Positions 47,270 through 59,735 are shown, numbered from the stretch's first letter. The stretch: DNA of 64,000 bases from Climacium dendroides (GCA_950106755.1 OX467083.1:46824555-46888554); one strand, 5' to 3'. Notes: generated from the letters alone by a model not told the origin. Program-made: numbers and translations.

Positions 47270-49600
47270 TTGTCACCAGTAAAAACATGGACCACTTGGA
47301 CATCAGAAACAAACCTACAAAGACCCACAACTAGTCAAGTTGGTCATATGGATCTTCTCACACATCTTTTCTTTAGTCTACGCACCCCATGTTCCTACTA
47401 GTGCATGATTCTAATTCAACATGTTTTCAAAACTACAATTTTTTTTTCCTACATTATAAAAAAACCCAATTTTTATCCCACAATTTCTGTCATTTAGATT
47501 TAGAAGTATTTTTTGCAGACCCTACCCACAAGGTCAGTATATGAAATTCACCAGAAAGTCCACAATTTGAATCAATAAATTACCAAGTTTGTCAAGTTCT
47601 TATCATGCTCCATGATTCACCTAATTAGGCTACTGTCAAATGAAGATATTTGTAAGCTCCCAGATTTCATGATTAAATTGATTTACTCGATAAAATCATC
47701 TCATGTGTACAAAGTAAGCCATTACAACGGATTAATGAGCCCTGAGTATTTGTTTGTCATGCTAACCAGTCTGCTAACTCAATGTCTGATGCAGACGTCT
47801 TGGTGCTAAGCTTCCATTTGGAGTAGAAGTGATGGCACATATCAGCAACCAAATGCTGTTAATGATAGAGTCACTCTGTAATTATGCATTGGAGATCACA
47901 TACGCACTCTGAGGATTTGGAGAAAAAGACCAGCCAGGAGAAGACCCTTACAAGCAAGTCACTTCGATGTGATTGTCCAAGCACACAATATCTCCACTGT
48001 AACATGAAGGCAGATTGATGACATATAAATCGATGTGGTGAGGTACACACCAAATAAATTGCCGAATGATAACTGATATCTTTGCCTCATTGACACACGT
48101 TACAAGCACAGAACGATCAGCAAAACACTGCAAATCAGTTGCCATAACCCAGTTGCCATAACCAGACCTCAAATATGAACGGTAACTGAAACACAAACTA
48201 AGCTTTCAGTTTATATAAGTTGTATGACAAATGTGTCCAAAAGCAAAACTCAAGTTGTGTGCAGAGTGAATGCTTTGTTGGTGCATGTGCCTTCTGTGGC
48301 TGAAAGTGGTCAGTTGATACTGTATCACTGTATGCACATAGTGTCAAACGGGAAACCAGGCGATAGCCCTATCTTGCTTGACCCCAAAACAAAAACTCTG
48401 AATCCTGTAACTTATTATTGATGATAGCCACTGAATGTGTTCTGCAAGCGGAAGTGAGTGATGGGAAGTAACATGCAACTCACTTTGAGCAATCATGATT
48501 ATGATTTGCATCATAGATGATTTGTGCACTCAATGGGATATGTCAAAAGAGATGGAAACATTTGAACTTCAATTGGCAGCTACTGTTCCTGGAGGATGCA
48601 CTTATAGTATACTTACACAAATGTACTGACATAAATGGTGCACACATGCAATGGTGCGTCCGAGTTACAATCAATGTGGAGGGAGAGTTGCTGGGTTGAG
48701 TTCACTGTTAACCAGTGGAACTGGTAGAAAAAAAACAAAACAGTTGCAGTGGGAACACATGGGGGAAAATTGCGGCGAATAAATCTACAAAAATTTGATT
48801 TGGAAGGAAGAAATAGAGAGAAAAGAAATTGGACTTGGTAGTACTTGAAAAATCGGTTCAACATGGAAATTCAAGAAAAATAGCTTGTAAAACTCAAGAA
48901 ACATCCTGAACGTTGGTTATCATCACCCTTCTATATTTGCAGGATGGTGGCTAGTGTCTCAGAAGAAATTGGACCTAAACTAGCCAAAATATGAAGTTTT
49001 TCAATTAAAATTGGACTACTCATTTATACAATTATATTATTTCTTGCCTTTTTTTACTTTGAATTGTATTTTTTGGGGGAATTGTGAATTTGCAATTTTT
49101 CTAAAATAGTAATTTTCTATTTTCTATTTGGTAAATGAACTTGGTCTAAATACCTAGTGGTTTGCCCTATTCTAAAATAGCAACCATAAGCAAAGAATTT
49201 GTAGGAATCAATTTTAGAGAAGAGTCCATAACATCATTCACCAATGTTTTTGGGATCCTTTCGGCATTCCCAACAATTAAGGACTTCATTCAATCCCCCC
49301 CCAAAAAAACCCTTGCTGGTTGAACCAAAGATATCCCTCTAGAGTCTAACAAAAAGCATTATAATTACACTCCTAAGGGATCCCTGCGAGGATCCTTGAG
49401 AGGCTAATACCTCCTTCTCTCGAACCTAGGGGTGAGTTAAATAAGCCACTTAACAATGTTGTGTCCTAGTTTGGTGCAATTATTTTAGGAGAGACAAACC
49501 TTCCTACAATATCTACCATTTAGGGTAAGAAGTTCACAAAGACTTTGTGTTCTAAAAGTGTCTTCTAATGCAAAGTTGCATTTTGCTTTCTCATTGCACC
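47270..49600. other. Mixed stretch without a supported gene
   Basis: Composition at 47600-48800 is less AT-rich. Short open frames exist on both strands but show no domains or convincing exon chain. Confidence 0.3.
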
Positions 49601-49671
49601 AACAATGTACAAATGGTGTACATTTCAAGAGGTGAATGCTATCAATGACCATTGTGTTTCAACTTTAAAAA

Positions 49672-49790
49672 TTCATAACTAATTCCACAAATCTCCAAAA
49701 AATGTGAAACGAATTAGGTTACATGCCAATTCCATTTGTCTTTCAAGGAAAATGTACTGAAAAGTATTTGGAGGAGTATAACCTCCCCAA
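49672..49790 (+). repeat. Dispersed repeat, third copy
   Basis: Anchors CATAACTAATTCCACAAA, ATGTGAAACGAATTAGGTTA and CTTTCAAGGAAAATGTACTG match 15604-15740 and 40335-40440. Confidence 0.5.
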
Positions 49791-50127
49791 ATTAATGATC
49801 AGCTCTTAAATGGGCACATTATTGACCCTCCTACCTTCCCATCTCAACAAGTTTCTTTTTCTTTTTCTTTTTCACACACTCCAGTTTCTCTTTTCCTGCA
49901 CTTCCTTTTACCTTCGTCCATGACAATCCGTGGCAGAGTCTGTGTGGCTCCAGTATGAGTGAGATGCCAATAGAAGCCCATTTGTCACCGAGGACAGGCA
50001 GCGTCATTACACAATGTAGGGTGTACTGTGGTCTGGTACCGATGACACAGCACAAGCATACCCAATTTCTGTATTTTGCAGCACTGTACTGTACAATTGA
50101 AGCGAGACCAGGAAGTACATACAGTAT

Positions 50128-50185
50128 TTTTGTTTTTGTTTTTGTTTTATATTTATATTTTATATTTTATTTTTCCCTCTTTTTT
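50128..50185 (+). repeat. T-rich low-complexity tract
   Basis: TTTTTG units are followed by TATATTTTATATTTT-like repeats. The tract marks the edge between AT-rich repeats and the GC-richer gene island. Confidence 0.8.
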
Positions 50186-50239
50186 TATTCACGGTAAACG
50201 TGAGAAGCAGTAATCAATCTTCAGAATATTTCACTGCTG

Positions 50240-51972
50240 TCCTAACTGAAGGAACGTGAGTGGGTGGTAAATGTACAGGAGCACCGGCTGTGAGCAGTTA
50301 GAACATCCCAGCACCAGTGCCTGCAGATTCCAGTGAATTGAAGAGGCCAGTGGGCAGGGAGCACAGTGGAAAACTGAAAATGGGCGAGTTTGCTTGAACG
50401 GGTCGGCGCGTGGAGCGGGCCGGGCCCCTGGCAGGACCCCGTCCCGGCAGCGCCAGAGCCGGTTCCAGACATTCCAAAGTCAACAAGGCGCTCATCGGGG
50501 CAGCAGCAGCAGCAGGTTTGCAGGCAAGCCTCAGTGCAGGTGTGGTCGTAGACACAAAAGGCTTGTTGGACTTGTTCCTAACTTAGCTAGCCGGGGGCAA
50601 AGGAGAGGAAGAAGAAGAAGAAGACCAGCTTGCCGCCTTCCAGCCTTTTCACCTTCCTTTTTCCCTCGCAAGTTGTCTCTCCAGCCGGATTCTTCAAAGC
50701 TAGATTTCCCATTCGATTAATCTCTATCATGGTGGCAGCTAGCCACTGCTTTCCGTTGCAGGTCTTACCCAGCTTTCTTGGTGAAGCCAACGAGAACAGA
50801 GACGAAGAGGACCCGTTTGAGGTTGGCGTTGGTGTTCTTGTGGGTGTTCTTGTTGTTCCAAGAAGCCAATTAGAGGCGTTACTTTGCTTGCTGCCGTTGC
50901 TGTAGTTGTGTGGTGAGCGTGATGATGAGGATGATGAGGAGTGGAAGCCTGGGTTGACGTTAGGAGTACTACCGCATGTGACCTGCTCTTGGCTTGAATG
51001 CATGGGCTGCACCACTGGATTGCTACTGTCGGCTTCGTCTTCTGCTGCAGCTGTACTCCTACTCCTACTCCTCCCCTCTTGGCGATGTTCCTGTAACGTC
51101 AGTCTGGGCACTAGATGCAAACTCCAAGTTAACCCTCCATGCAGCTAGTTGTACCACGCACTCCCTCCTCCCCGTGAATTGGTTTGCATGTTAGCATTAC
51201 GGACACGAGTCGTGTTCGTCGTCGCGCAATTCCTTCCTCCGCTTCTTGATTCTCCCTTCCGTGATCGTAGTATTGTTCCATGTATTTTCTTCCCGAACCC
51301 AGCGCTGGAGTAGTTTCAAGGTCTGAGCTAGTCCTACTCAATGTGCATTCTCTGGTTACACCAGCAACACGCGCCGTCAGGTAGGGCTAGCCGGATTCAC
51401 TAACCGCAAGTTGGCATCAGGAAGGACCAGATTCGGATAGCTTGATGCCATCATGGTTACTTGATCAACAGCTCCGAAGTGTGCTCTCTCTCTTCATCTA
51501 TGTCGACTCCCTCGGTCTGCCCAGACCAGTTGTCCAACGAAAATAGACTGATAGGAACGAGTGGTACGACTACCAATCGGCCAACGTGCGATAGGCTGTG
51601 TAGTGGTAGTAGTAGCAGTAGTAGCGTAGTAGGAGTAGGAGTACTGAACCCACCCGCTAGTACTCATCATCACCCCCATCATCAGCCTATTTAGCAGATC
51701 TTTCCCAGTGGGACTCCCCTACTCCCGATGTCATGTCTTCTAGAGCTAATTCTTCTTCCAGTACAGCTCTCGTCCCCATCGATGCTACCCCTCCGCTACC
51801 TTTCCCAGAGATCGGGCTTCCTCTTCCCTGCTCCGTTCCTGAGTCCCTGAGAAGAACCCGATAGCCCAACTTAGCTCCCCAGGGCGCCTGTGAGTATCCA
51901 ACGACGACAGATTGTGCCGAGGAGCACAGCTCCAGCAACGCAGAAGAACAACTCAGTACAAATTAGCGACGT
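50240..51972. other. GC-richer upstream region of the GARP gene
   Basis: It contains simple repeats (GCA near 50502, GAAGAA near 50610-50625, and TAGTAG/TAGCAG near 51600-51630) and pyrimidine-rich patches such as CTCTCTCTTC near 51480. A long minus-strand frame at 50587-51120 is Ser/Thr/Asn-rich with a poly-Phe run, starts at a non-ATG codon and is probably spurious. No clear TATA box was found. Promoter and 5' leader of the downstream gene are expected here. Confidence 0.4.
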
Positions 51973-52005
51973 ATGTGGACTCAGTTAGCGATGGAGCACA
52001 GGTAG
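51973..52005 (+). promoter_or_regulatory. Upstream open reading frame before the GARP start codon
   Basis: A ten-codon frame (MWTQLAMEHR then TAG) ends 42 bases before the main ATG. If the leader includes it, it could damp translation. Transcript ends are unknown. Confidence 0.35.
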
Positions 52006-52047
52006 TGCGAAGTGCGGTCGCAACACTGCCACGGAGCTGCCGCCGGG

Positions 52048-55000
52048 ATGCAGGGCCAGGTGGATTACAGCAGCGGCAGCGATGGAGGGGGGACGACTCG
52101 AAAATGGGCGAATTCGGGGAAGCCTCGGGATCGGAACGGGTCCTCCTCCAGCGGCGGAGAGTACACTCCCGAACGATCCTCCGACGGAGGAAGCCCGCGC
52201 ACGGGGTTCAGCGGCGGCAGCGGCAGCACGCGGAGCGGCGGCACCGTGCGGCAGTATGTGCGGTCCAAAATGCCGCGCTTGCGATGGACGCCGGACCTGC
52301 ACCACTGCTTCGTGCTTGCGGTGGAGCGCCTCGGAGGCCAAGACCGTGAGTAGTAGTCCAACCACATGCACTATCAATTATTACATCCTTGCTAGCTTCC
52401 AACTGACGCAGCGCAGCTACACCAATCCACGATCACGAGTTTTAATTCACGGGTGTAATTCGTTCACTGTCTCGCTACATTTTTTAGCAACTTCTTGATG
52501 AGCTAGCTAACAGTGACAGGCGAGGGATTCAGCTCTTGTCATCTTGAGGTTCAGAAGCTTCCAGGCGTAACATCTTGTAAGATGGATGATTGATGGTGTC
52601 ACTTCCTACACGATCATGTGTAGTACACTCAGCAACATGGGCGGTCAGACATTACCGGAGTTATTTCCGAAATGACATTCGGCACTGCAATTTCGATCAT
52701 TAGTAATGTAGTGGTGCACGTAGATGGGGTGTAGCTAGGATAGCAGGTGAGAGTGCGTGTCGTCATCGCATAGAATTCGAGATGAATACGAATGAATGAA
52801 TTGTTCGAATCTAAAGAAGGGGTTGATTCTACATATTTCGGCGAGGTTTTAACTTCAATCTGCGAGGAATTTAGCTGTAGTTTACCTTCCGCGCGTTCAG
52901 GTCTCGTACGTGTTCAACTGACATTGATTTAGTGGGCCACTGGCAATTAGTCAGCGTCCAGTTTATGCTGTCAGATGTGACGAGGGTGTGACGAGTCGAT
53001 ATTTATGGTACAATCATTTGCCGCTGTCTGCAGGAGCGACGCCGAAATTGGTTCTTCAGCTGATGGACGTCAAGGGTCTCACCATTGCGCATGTCAAGAG
53101 CCATCTGCAGGTAAGAGCATTGTTCCAGTTAGATTCAGAGTGTAGATAATTTCTTTCCAGTGGCATCCTTAAGGAGTTCCCATTTTGCGATGGCCTCAGA
53201 GTGGTGCCCTTGTGCATCTGTGTATGCTAGTTCATTTACTGAAGAAATTTCACTCCGCACAAGGACAGCATTGTTTGTGGTCACAGTGCAGCATTCATCA
53301 AAATTCCTTTGTTTCGAGTATTCAATGTGTCATCTTCCAATACGTACATGTCAGCAGAGATAATCACGTGCCAGCGCAAACGGAATCAATCTTTTTAACC
53401 AGGGAATTGAGACTGTTCTTTTCGCAGATGTACCGGAGTATGAAGAATGACGAGAACGGACAAAGTGGTACAATGACATTCCCACTTCCTTTTCCTATTA
53501 ACACGGAGCATTATATATCTTGGGTTTAAATTCGTCTACTGAAAGTTCTAAATAATGTGCATGCACTCTGGACACTGGTGGCGACGATCGTCACCCACCT
53601 GTTGCTAGCTTTTCATATATGTGCTCTTGATTTTCCTCCAGCTTGTCCGCCTTGGCGTCATGTCAAGCGCCGCTTCTAGGCCGCCTTTTCTAGTAAACCA
53701 GTGTATATATAGTGGCAATTGAAATCAGGTCACCCTCAAGTAATGCCATGAGTGCTGAGATCATAACTGCCGCTCCTGTGCGCGCACTGATGGTCATTGT
53801 TACGTCCGAAGGTGAAGGAATGAGTAATTGAACCCTCAAGTCTCTGAAGATCTGACGCTTACATTGAAAAGATTTAAACTGAGGTCTCTCAGGACATCTC
53901 GTGCACTTCAGTGCTAATAGTATGGGCGCGCTATTTGTAATCATTAGGATTTTACCCGAAACTATTGAAGCTGAAAGGGTGAGCACTATAGCTCTACTTT
54001 AGCTGAGTAACGCTTCTGTCATTTGGTTAGCTTGGGATGCTCCAACTTCCTATCAGTCAGACATTGTTTCCATGTTAAATGGAACTAAATAAGCCCGATT
54101 TAGATATAATTTAGAGCATCAAACATATGTACTCAGCATTAAAGTGAAGGCCCAAATTTTTTTCATTCGATTCGGTTAAAAATTAGAGTCCCTGCTCACT
54201 AGGATTTATAAAATTCGCATATAAATTCCGAAACGGTTACACCCGAGTCCCGGAAATTGGAAGTAGTATAAGGGTTGAGGACTTGAGGTGTGAGGTTTCT
54301 GATGCTCTAAATAGTTGATTGATAACGTTGGGGACTGTGGTATTGCAGGAATAATGCAAGGAGATCAGATGATGGGAGATCAAGGCACTTCCGACACAAC
54401 TCTCCTGCACTCTTCCTTCGGGATCCAGCGGAGGGATCCGTTTCAGGGGCAAGCTCGACATATGAGGGATTCCGACATCTCCAGTGTCCCCAATTTCTCG
54501 AATTTCCTCCATCGCCAAGCTGGAATTCTTCAACCCTCGGACCACCACCCTACTGTGTCTTCCAGGTACACAAACATGATTTTCCCAAATCTGGTAGTTA
54601 GAAAGAATTAGCAAAATTATCTGTGCATCTAGAAATAGCTTTACCTAGATCTTCACTGATTCTGGTGATATAAAACTTGACCCTATTTGAATTACAATTT
54701 TCACGATGTAGTCAATCGAATTGGTCATTTTAAAGTCATCAACCCTTGGTTAAGAAGTGTAATCTTCGGATAATGTGATATATTCTTGACAGGCACGAAG
54801 GACATGAAGAGTGGAGCAATCGAGGATATCGACCAGCAGCTGGACCTCTCGCTGGACACCGCGACTGGTCTGAAGACGAGATTCAGCTGGTGGAATGGAC
54901 GAAGAGGGACCAGGGTGTGGCAAAGGGGGCTCACACTGCAGCAGGTTCTTTTAGTGACCAATCCCGAATTGACACACACGATGATCGATGGGCAGCAAGA

Positions 55001-56555
55001 CCATCTACTTCAGCAGATTGGGAGAGGAAACGTCAACAGCCTGATATAAGCCTCGGTACTTAATTATTCTGAGCCCATGTCATTTTTCAATACAAGCTTG
55101 ATATTTTGCAGTACTTAATCAACTCCAAGGATTCTGATGATATAAATATCTGATTCGGGAGTTTCTTGAACCAGGTGGGAGATTTCCTGCGTTTCAGGAT
55201 GGACCTTGGTTGCAACCGGGAGGGATCCACCCTGTTTTAGCTTCGCAGCAACAACTAGAAGCCTTGAAGAGACAGGAAATTGCCAGTGAGTGGGACAGAT
55301 GGCGAGCGCACGGAGCACGGCAAGAGTGGCCCAACAGGCAATCCAGCAGACACCACGTCGTCACGTCAACATCCGAGGAGCCTGGTTCGACAACGCCAGA
55401 TCTAAATTCTCACGTCCACTTCAAGAAACTGCTCGATCAAAGCTGCAGCTCTTCCAACGTTCAGGAAAAGCAGACGCGTGCTCGAGAGGACGAGGTCACT
55501 CACAAGGTCCCCGGGTGGCCGGCTATGTTTGGGCCCCAAGACCAACACATCGCTCAGGTGGGACTCCCGCTCACCGTCTAAGTTCCATCAGACTGCAGTA
55601 ACCTTTTGTAGTCACCGACACTGTGTCCCAGTCTAATCTTATTTAATTTAAACACTAAGTGCTTAAATTAGAATAATTATACCACTTATTAGGAACCGGA
55701 AGATACAGTAGTTACTAACTGCGCTACTGGTTTTGTTAAGGTTTTAATTGTTGGTCGTCGTGAACTCAAAAATAATCGAATTTTGGCGAGTAGCGAGCAC
55801 GGTGTGTTCTGTGTTTGTGCTAGTTAATTTGTGTCAGTTATACAGGACAATCATGCAGATTTCTGCATGATCTGAAGTTAGATATTTTCATCCTATTCAA
55901 TGAATTAGTGCATTCATTGATAGTACGTAAGAATGGATTATTAATCTAGCCATTGAAGTCCTTCCTGAAACGAGTGTGTTTCCGACGATAATAAACGTCG
56001 GATTAACTTACTAGTGTATTAATCGATGGATGCTCTAGTGACAGAGGGTCAGAGATGCAATTTTGAAAGTCTTCTGGAGCCGATTCCTGAAATGAGTATG
56101 TTAAGACAATATTTAAGTGTTGTTGTAACTTACTATTGTGTTTATCGATGCTGTGATGGCAGAGAGGGTCAGAGAGATACGATTTAGAAAGTCGAAGTCA
56201 TCGACAGCAGTTGCCATTCGCCGAATCGGAGGCCGACACGTCCAGTCCGTGGGCATTCATGGCGCGGCAGCAGCAGCATCAACCACAGCAGGCCGCGAGA
56301 TCAAACATGGACAGGGAGCCGGATAGCACCACGCTTTCTCTGTACCCTTACAGCGCCCGCTCTCAGAGAAACCATAACGGTAACAATAACATTAATAATA
56401 AAAACCATAGTTCCTCCCCGCCTCGGCAGTTACCGGACATCAACGAAGACCACGACTCGGACTCGTTGTTCCATCAGAGAGAGGGTGTACAACAATTATC
56501 ACCGCAGGCTGGGATCACCTTAGATCTCACCATGTCTATAGGTGCCCCAGATTAG
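52048..56555 (+). CDS. GARP (G2-like, MYB-related) transcription factor, seven exons
   Basis: Predicted nuclear DNA-binding regulator. Exons: 52048-52345, 53034-53110, 53428-53467, 54349-54565, 54793-55055, 55175-55557 and 56163-56555; all introns are GT..AG and phases agree, giving 556 residues. Residues 1-66 are Gly/Ser-rich. The GARP domain starts at 67 with VRQYVRSKMPRLRWTPDLHH, continues LGGQDRATPKLVLQLMDVKG and ends AHVKSHLQMYRSMK at about 131. Two introns fall at the places usual for this family, after GGQD and after SHLQ. A PDISL motif (294-298) and a C-terminal LDLTMSIG (546-553) resemble EAR-type repression motifs, so repressor function is inferred. The domain resembles the Arabidopsis AT2G40260 subgroup and rice MOF1, from memory. 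The ATG is the first in frame. Domain exons and the C-terminus are secure; the exon 3 donor and the exon 6 start are less certain. No close partner gene is seen. Confidence 0.85.
55964..56200 (+). repeat. Tandem duplication in intron 6 copying the 3' splice site
   Basis: CCTGAAACGAGTGTGTTT at 55964 and CCTGAAATGAGTATGTTA at 56086 begin two diverged units with a period of about 122 bp. Each unit ends in AG followed by AGGGTCAGAGA. The second AG (56161-56162) is the acceptor used in the gene model. The first (56043-56044) is a decoy that would soon meet a stop. Confidence 0.75.
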
Positions 56556-56559
56556 CCGG

Positions 56560-58050
56560 ATGTCACAGTTTTTTCACTTCTGGAAAGTGTGTCAAACTTG
56601 GTTGAACATTTGCCGTGTAATACGGTCAAGTGCGATTTTGGTTCCGTTAGAAGGAGAATACTAGTCCTCAATTTTTGTCGTAGGAAAATGTCCTCCGTGC
56701 GGCACCTGGTAGATGGCCTTTGGTGAGCTGAGCTTGAAATATGTCATCACCAGAGCACCAGAGTACCTGAGCTTTACATTTTATTACTCATTGCAAGAAT
56801 TACTTACACACACACAATTTAATATTAGCCTCGATCACCGGCAGCCATCCCCGATGAGGTCGCAGAAAAAGAACTCGTGTATGTGGATACCGATCCTAAC
56901 GTGGGTCACCAAATTTGGAAGCCTACAGACCCCTTGAAAGATTAAAAAAAGAAGAATATTATGATATCTATACTGGCACCTGTCAATATTGAATGATTAT
57001 TGATCTCATTAGCATGCTCTTGTCAACTTAGCTCAGACATGTTAGCTAGTGTGGTACATTCATGTGCTCCGTGCCACGGACAACCACTTCTTAGTAACGT
57101 GTTCTCAAGCCTAGCTATGTACAGAAGTATACAGCTAGCGTAATTGTAGTTGTCGAATTCTTCTTGATTCACAGCTAGATAAACGCGCTAGTGCCGTGCT
57201 AGCTGCTGTGGGCTAGCTCTTACTTCCAGTCAGCTTCCATGTTGTCGTCGTGCATCAATGACGACACGTTATATTCTGTTGACAGCATTGTGCGTCAGAA
57301 GAAGAACTGGCAGTTGTCTTATTCATTTAAGAGCTTCTGTTGAACGGGAATCGGCATCCCCATCAATCAAACGCATTTCGGACTCCCATGGAGTCATGGA
57401 GACGCGTCTCCATTTTTTAATATTGCCCCTGCACGTGGCCAGCACTCTTAGCGACGTTCTAGTGATTGAGCAACAAAATGGCTGAGACTGCAATACAATG
57501 CATTTGTTCCAGTTTCTGAGTTCCATGATGCCGAGTCTGGTATCACTATCTCATTGATTATGCAGAAGAGGATTATGACCTACAGTTCTTCTCCCCATTT
57601 TGAGTCTTTGGACCAACCAACGTGTAATGATTTGGACAGACTTGATTGCGTAGAATGAGAGATATCATGCATGGAGCAACTTGGAATTATGTCTTATAAA
57701 GGTCCCAACTCCCGTCACCTTCGAGCATTTTCTAATCTGCCTTGCGTTCGGCTATGTTGAGGCCACGTCGAGGCAAGGGTCAGCAACTAAATTCCCCTCC
57801 GATTTTAAGCTTGTTGATTAGGCATCTCTAGCTCCAATTCCACACTGTTAGAATTAAACTGTTTGAGGTCAAAATTTTAAAAGCAGAAAGCCAATGCTGC
57901 ATGAGAATTGCTGAAAGCCTTATTATTCATGACCGAAACAAATTAGTGGGCATTGCTTTCATTAACTGTTCATTAGTTTTGCGAGTGGGTTACTTCATTA
58001 ATCAGTACACTCTAGTTGTGTGTAGTAAGCAGCAGGAATGGGATCTCAGT
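56560..58050. other. Downstream flank of the GARP gene without a clear gene
   Basis: It contains a short CA run near 56808-56816. No canonical AATAAA was found shortly after the stop. Plus-strand frames at 56713 and 57258 are short and unsupported. Confidence 0.35.
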
Positions 58051-58051
58051 T

Positions 58052-58552
58052 ATGACTGCAGCGTCGCCAGCAGTACTCCCAAACACTATTGAACTACAGA
58101 AAAGGATTCTCTGGAACAATATATCTGACAGAGGGATTGCCTTCCAGCAGAGAAGACCCTCGGGACTCCCTCAGAGTCGTACGCAGAACATTGTACACTG
58201 GAGTAAGCCTCCCTTCTTCTCTATTACTAGCTTAAGTTACATATTACCTGCTCGAATCCCTGTAGAGATTGACAGTAACGCAGAGATTGATAGGGTAAGA
58301 TTAAAGAATTTGATTTTCCCTTATTTCAAGGAGATTGGGCCTCGTGTCATCCAAGGACTAACTTTTATAACTGAAGAAGAGTTGCAGGACGACACTGGAG
58401 CAGATAAGTTAAGCTTGCCTCAGTCTCCTCAGGTCTCAAGGAAGGGTGGGAAACCAGGTGATCAATATAATTATATAAAATACTACTTTGATGAACGTTC
58501 CTTGGAGCGCTCGAAGATTTTACTTCAGAGAAAACGCCTGCAGGGTCATTAG
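58052..58552 (+). CDS. Unidentified ORF, 166 codons
   Basis: An ATG-initiated frame of 166 codons has mixed, protein-like composition, in contrast with the AT-driven frames elsewhere. It is not low complexity. It has a hydrophobic stretch (PPFFSITSLSYILPARIP) in the middle, an acidic patch (TEEELQDD) and a basic end (LLQRKRLQGH). I recognise no domain or catalytic motif. A GTAAGC and a CAGGTCTC inside could be splice donors, so it may be one exon of a longer gene, a decayed copy or chance. It lies about 1.5 kb downstream of the GARP gene on the same strand. Confidence 0.3.
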   Translation: MTAASPAVLPNTIELQKRILWNNISDRGIAFQQRRPSGLPQSRTQNIVHWSKPPFFSITSLSYILPARIPVEIDSNAEIDRVRLKNLIFPYFKEIGPRVIQGLTFITEEELQDDTGADKLSLPQSPQVSRKGGKPGDQYNYIKYYFDERSLERSKILLQRKRLQGH

Positions 58553-58599
58553 TACTTACAGTAGCACCTGCAGAGGGATTCAAATTGTTCGCAGGACTA

Positions 58600-59735
58600 C
58601 TACAGTGTGACGCAAGTTCATTTGTGGCAACCTAAGAATTACTTTCTCTTCAGTTTGCGTTAAAATAAATCAAAAAATAAACCAAATAAGGGGGTAGAGT
58701 AAACTTCCAGAACTGAACTGCATTATTGAAATGAGCCTGTTAAAGTCGTCTGTCTGGTTTCCTGATTTACTGCGCAACTCCTCTTTTGGCGTGCAAGTGA
58801 GCGCTCCAGTAAGACACCGGTCCGTCATAAAGTGGTTTTTATAGAAACCTGAAAAGAAAGTGTAGTCAGAAGAATTCGTACGACAGAGATCAACTGAGTC
58901 TTTGGGACAATCATTCTTAATGCTCTTTTGTTCCCATTTCCTAAACCAGGTTCACTGCAGTCAGTGACGACTGTTCGGAATAATTCTAAGATCATCATAT
59001 GTACCCAGCACCCACTCTCTATCCAAATATATCATGTTCTGCGAATGATAACTTAGATCTACCGGAATCTCATTCTGACTGGAACTGAAGTCTGGAAAGA
59101 GTAGAAAAATAGAAGGGGGAAAAAAAGAAAAAAGAAAAAAGAAAACTGTAACTCTGGGTACAGGAATTTCGTGGTCATTGCCTGGCAAATGCAGTGGAAG
59201 CTGCAACCACATGCTTCGAAATTCTTCGTATGCCGTCTTCACAGCCGATGAGGTAGAGGAACCTATTTCTATTTCAAACAGGCCCCCATTCTGGTTTCGT
59301 AGACTCACCTATTCTGGACAGCAATTGAATGCACTGGTTATTGAGGAAGATTCTTTATTGGTACTTTCTCGCCCAATCATCTCTTTTCTTTCTTGACTTA
59401 GGAAAAAGTACCAAAGGTAACCACAATAGGTGAGTCTATGAAACCAGAGTGGGTCCGGATGGAAAATTCATTTTATATTCAATGAAATATTTATTCTCAA
59501 AGGAAAAATTTCGTTTTCTCCGGCATTCTTCAGCCACCTTATTTTTGCACATCTTGAAATAGTACACTCCATGACTTTTCCAAATAATACACACTAAAAT
59601 GCTTAAGTTATTCAAAATAGGTACTTCTACCTTAGTGGGAACTAGGAAGTCGGAACATACTCATTTGTTTCAAAAAAAATAAAAAATAAAAAAAGTGAAC
59701 ATTACTAATAAAAGCTTAAATAGCCCATACTATTC
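58600..59735. other. Intergenic stretch with one inverted repeat
   Basis: The segment 59285-59313 (TCTGGTTTCGTAGACTCACC) is mirrored at 59425-59453 with two mismatches in 29. The minus strand from about 59308 to 59130 reads as a coding-like open run before a T-rich tract, but no family is recognisable. Confidence 0.4.

Noticed and set aside
50587..51120. Minus-strand frame of 177 codons rich in Ser, Thr and Asn with a poly-Phe run
   Set aside because: It begins at a non-ATG codon, is built on simple repeats (GAAGAA, poly-Ser) and overlaps the likely promoter of the GARP gene. Low-complexity frames of this kind arise by chance in GC-richer DNA.
51912..52498. Several overlapping frames of 100-145 codons on both strands around the first GARP exon
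   Set aside because: They are shadows of the GC-rich exon 1. Only the frame from 52048 continues through proper splice sites into the conserved GARP domain.
54786..55049. Frame over exon 5 containing DQQLDLSLD, an attractive EAR-like motif
   Set aside because: It is out of phase with exons 4 and 6. The phase-consistent frame reads through to PDISL and joins the exon 6 frame.
55056..55140. Alternative GARP end using the acceptor at 55111, giving a stop about nine codons later
   Set aside because: It would drop the well-formed exons 6 and 7, including the typical C-terminal LDLTMSIG. The acceptor at 55174 keeps the frame open. It remains possible as a minor isoform.
58961..59308. Minus-strand frame of 115 codons, first half coding-like
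   Set aside because: It starts at a non-ATG codon, and its second half is a poly-Phe tract from a purine-rich repeat. No family match was recalled. Noted only as a possible gene fragment.
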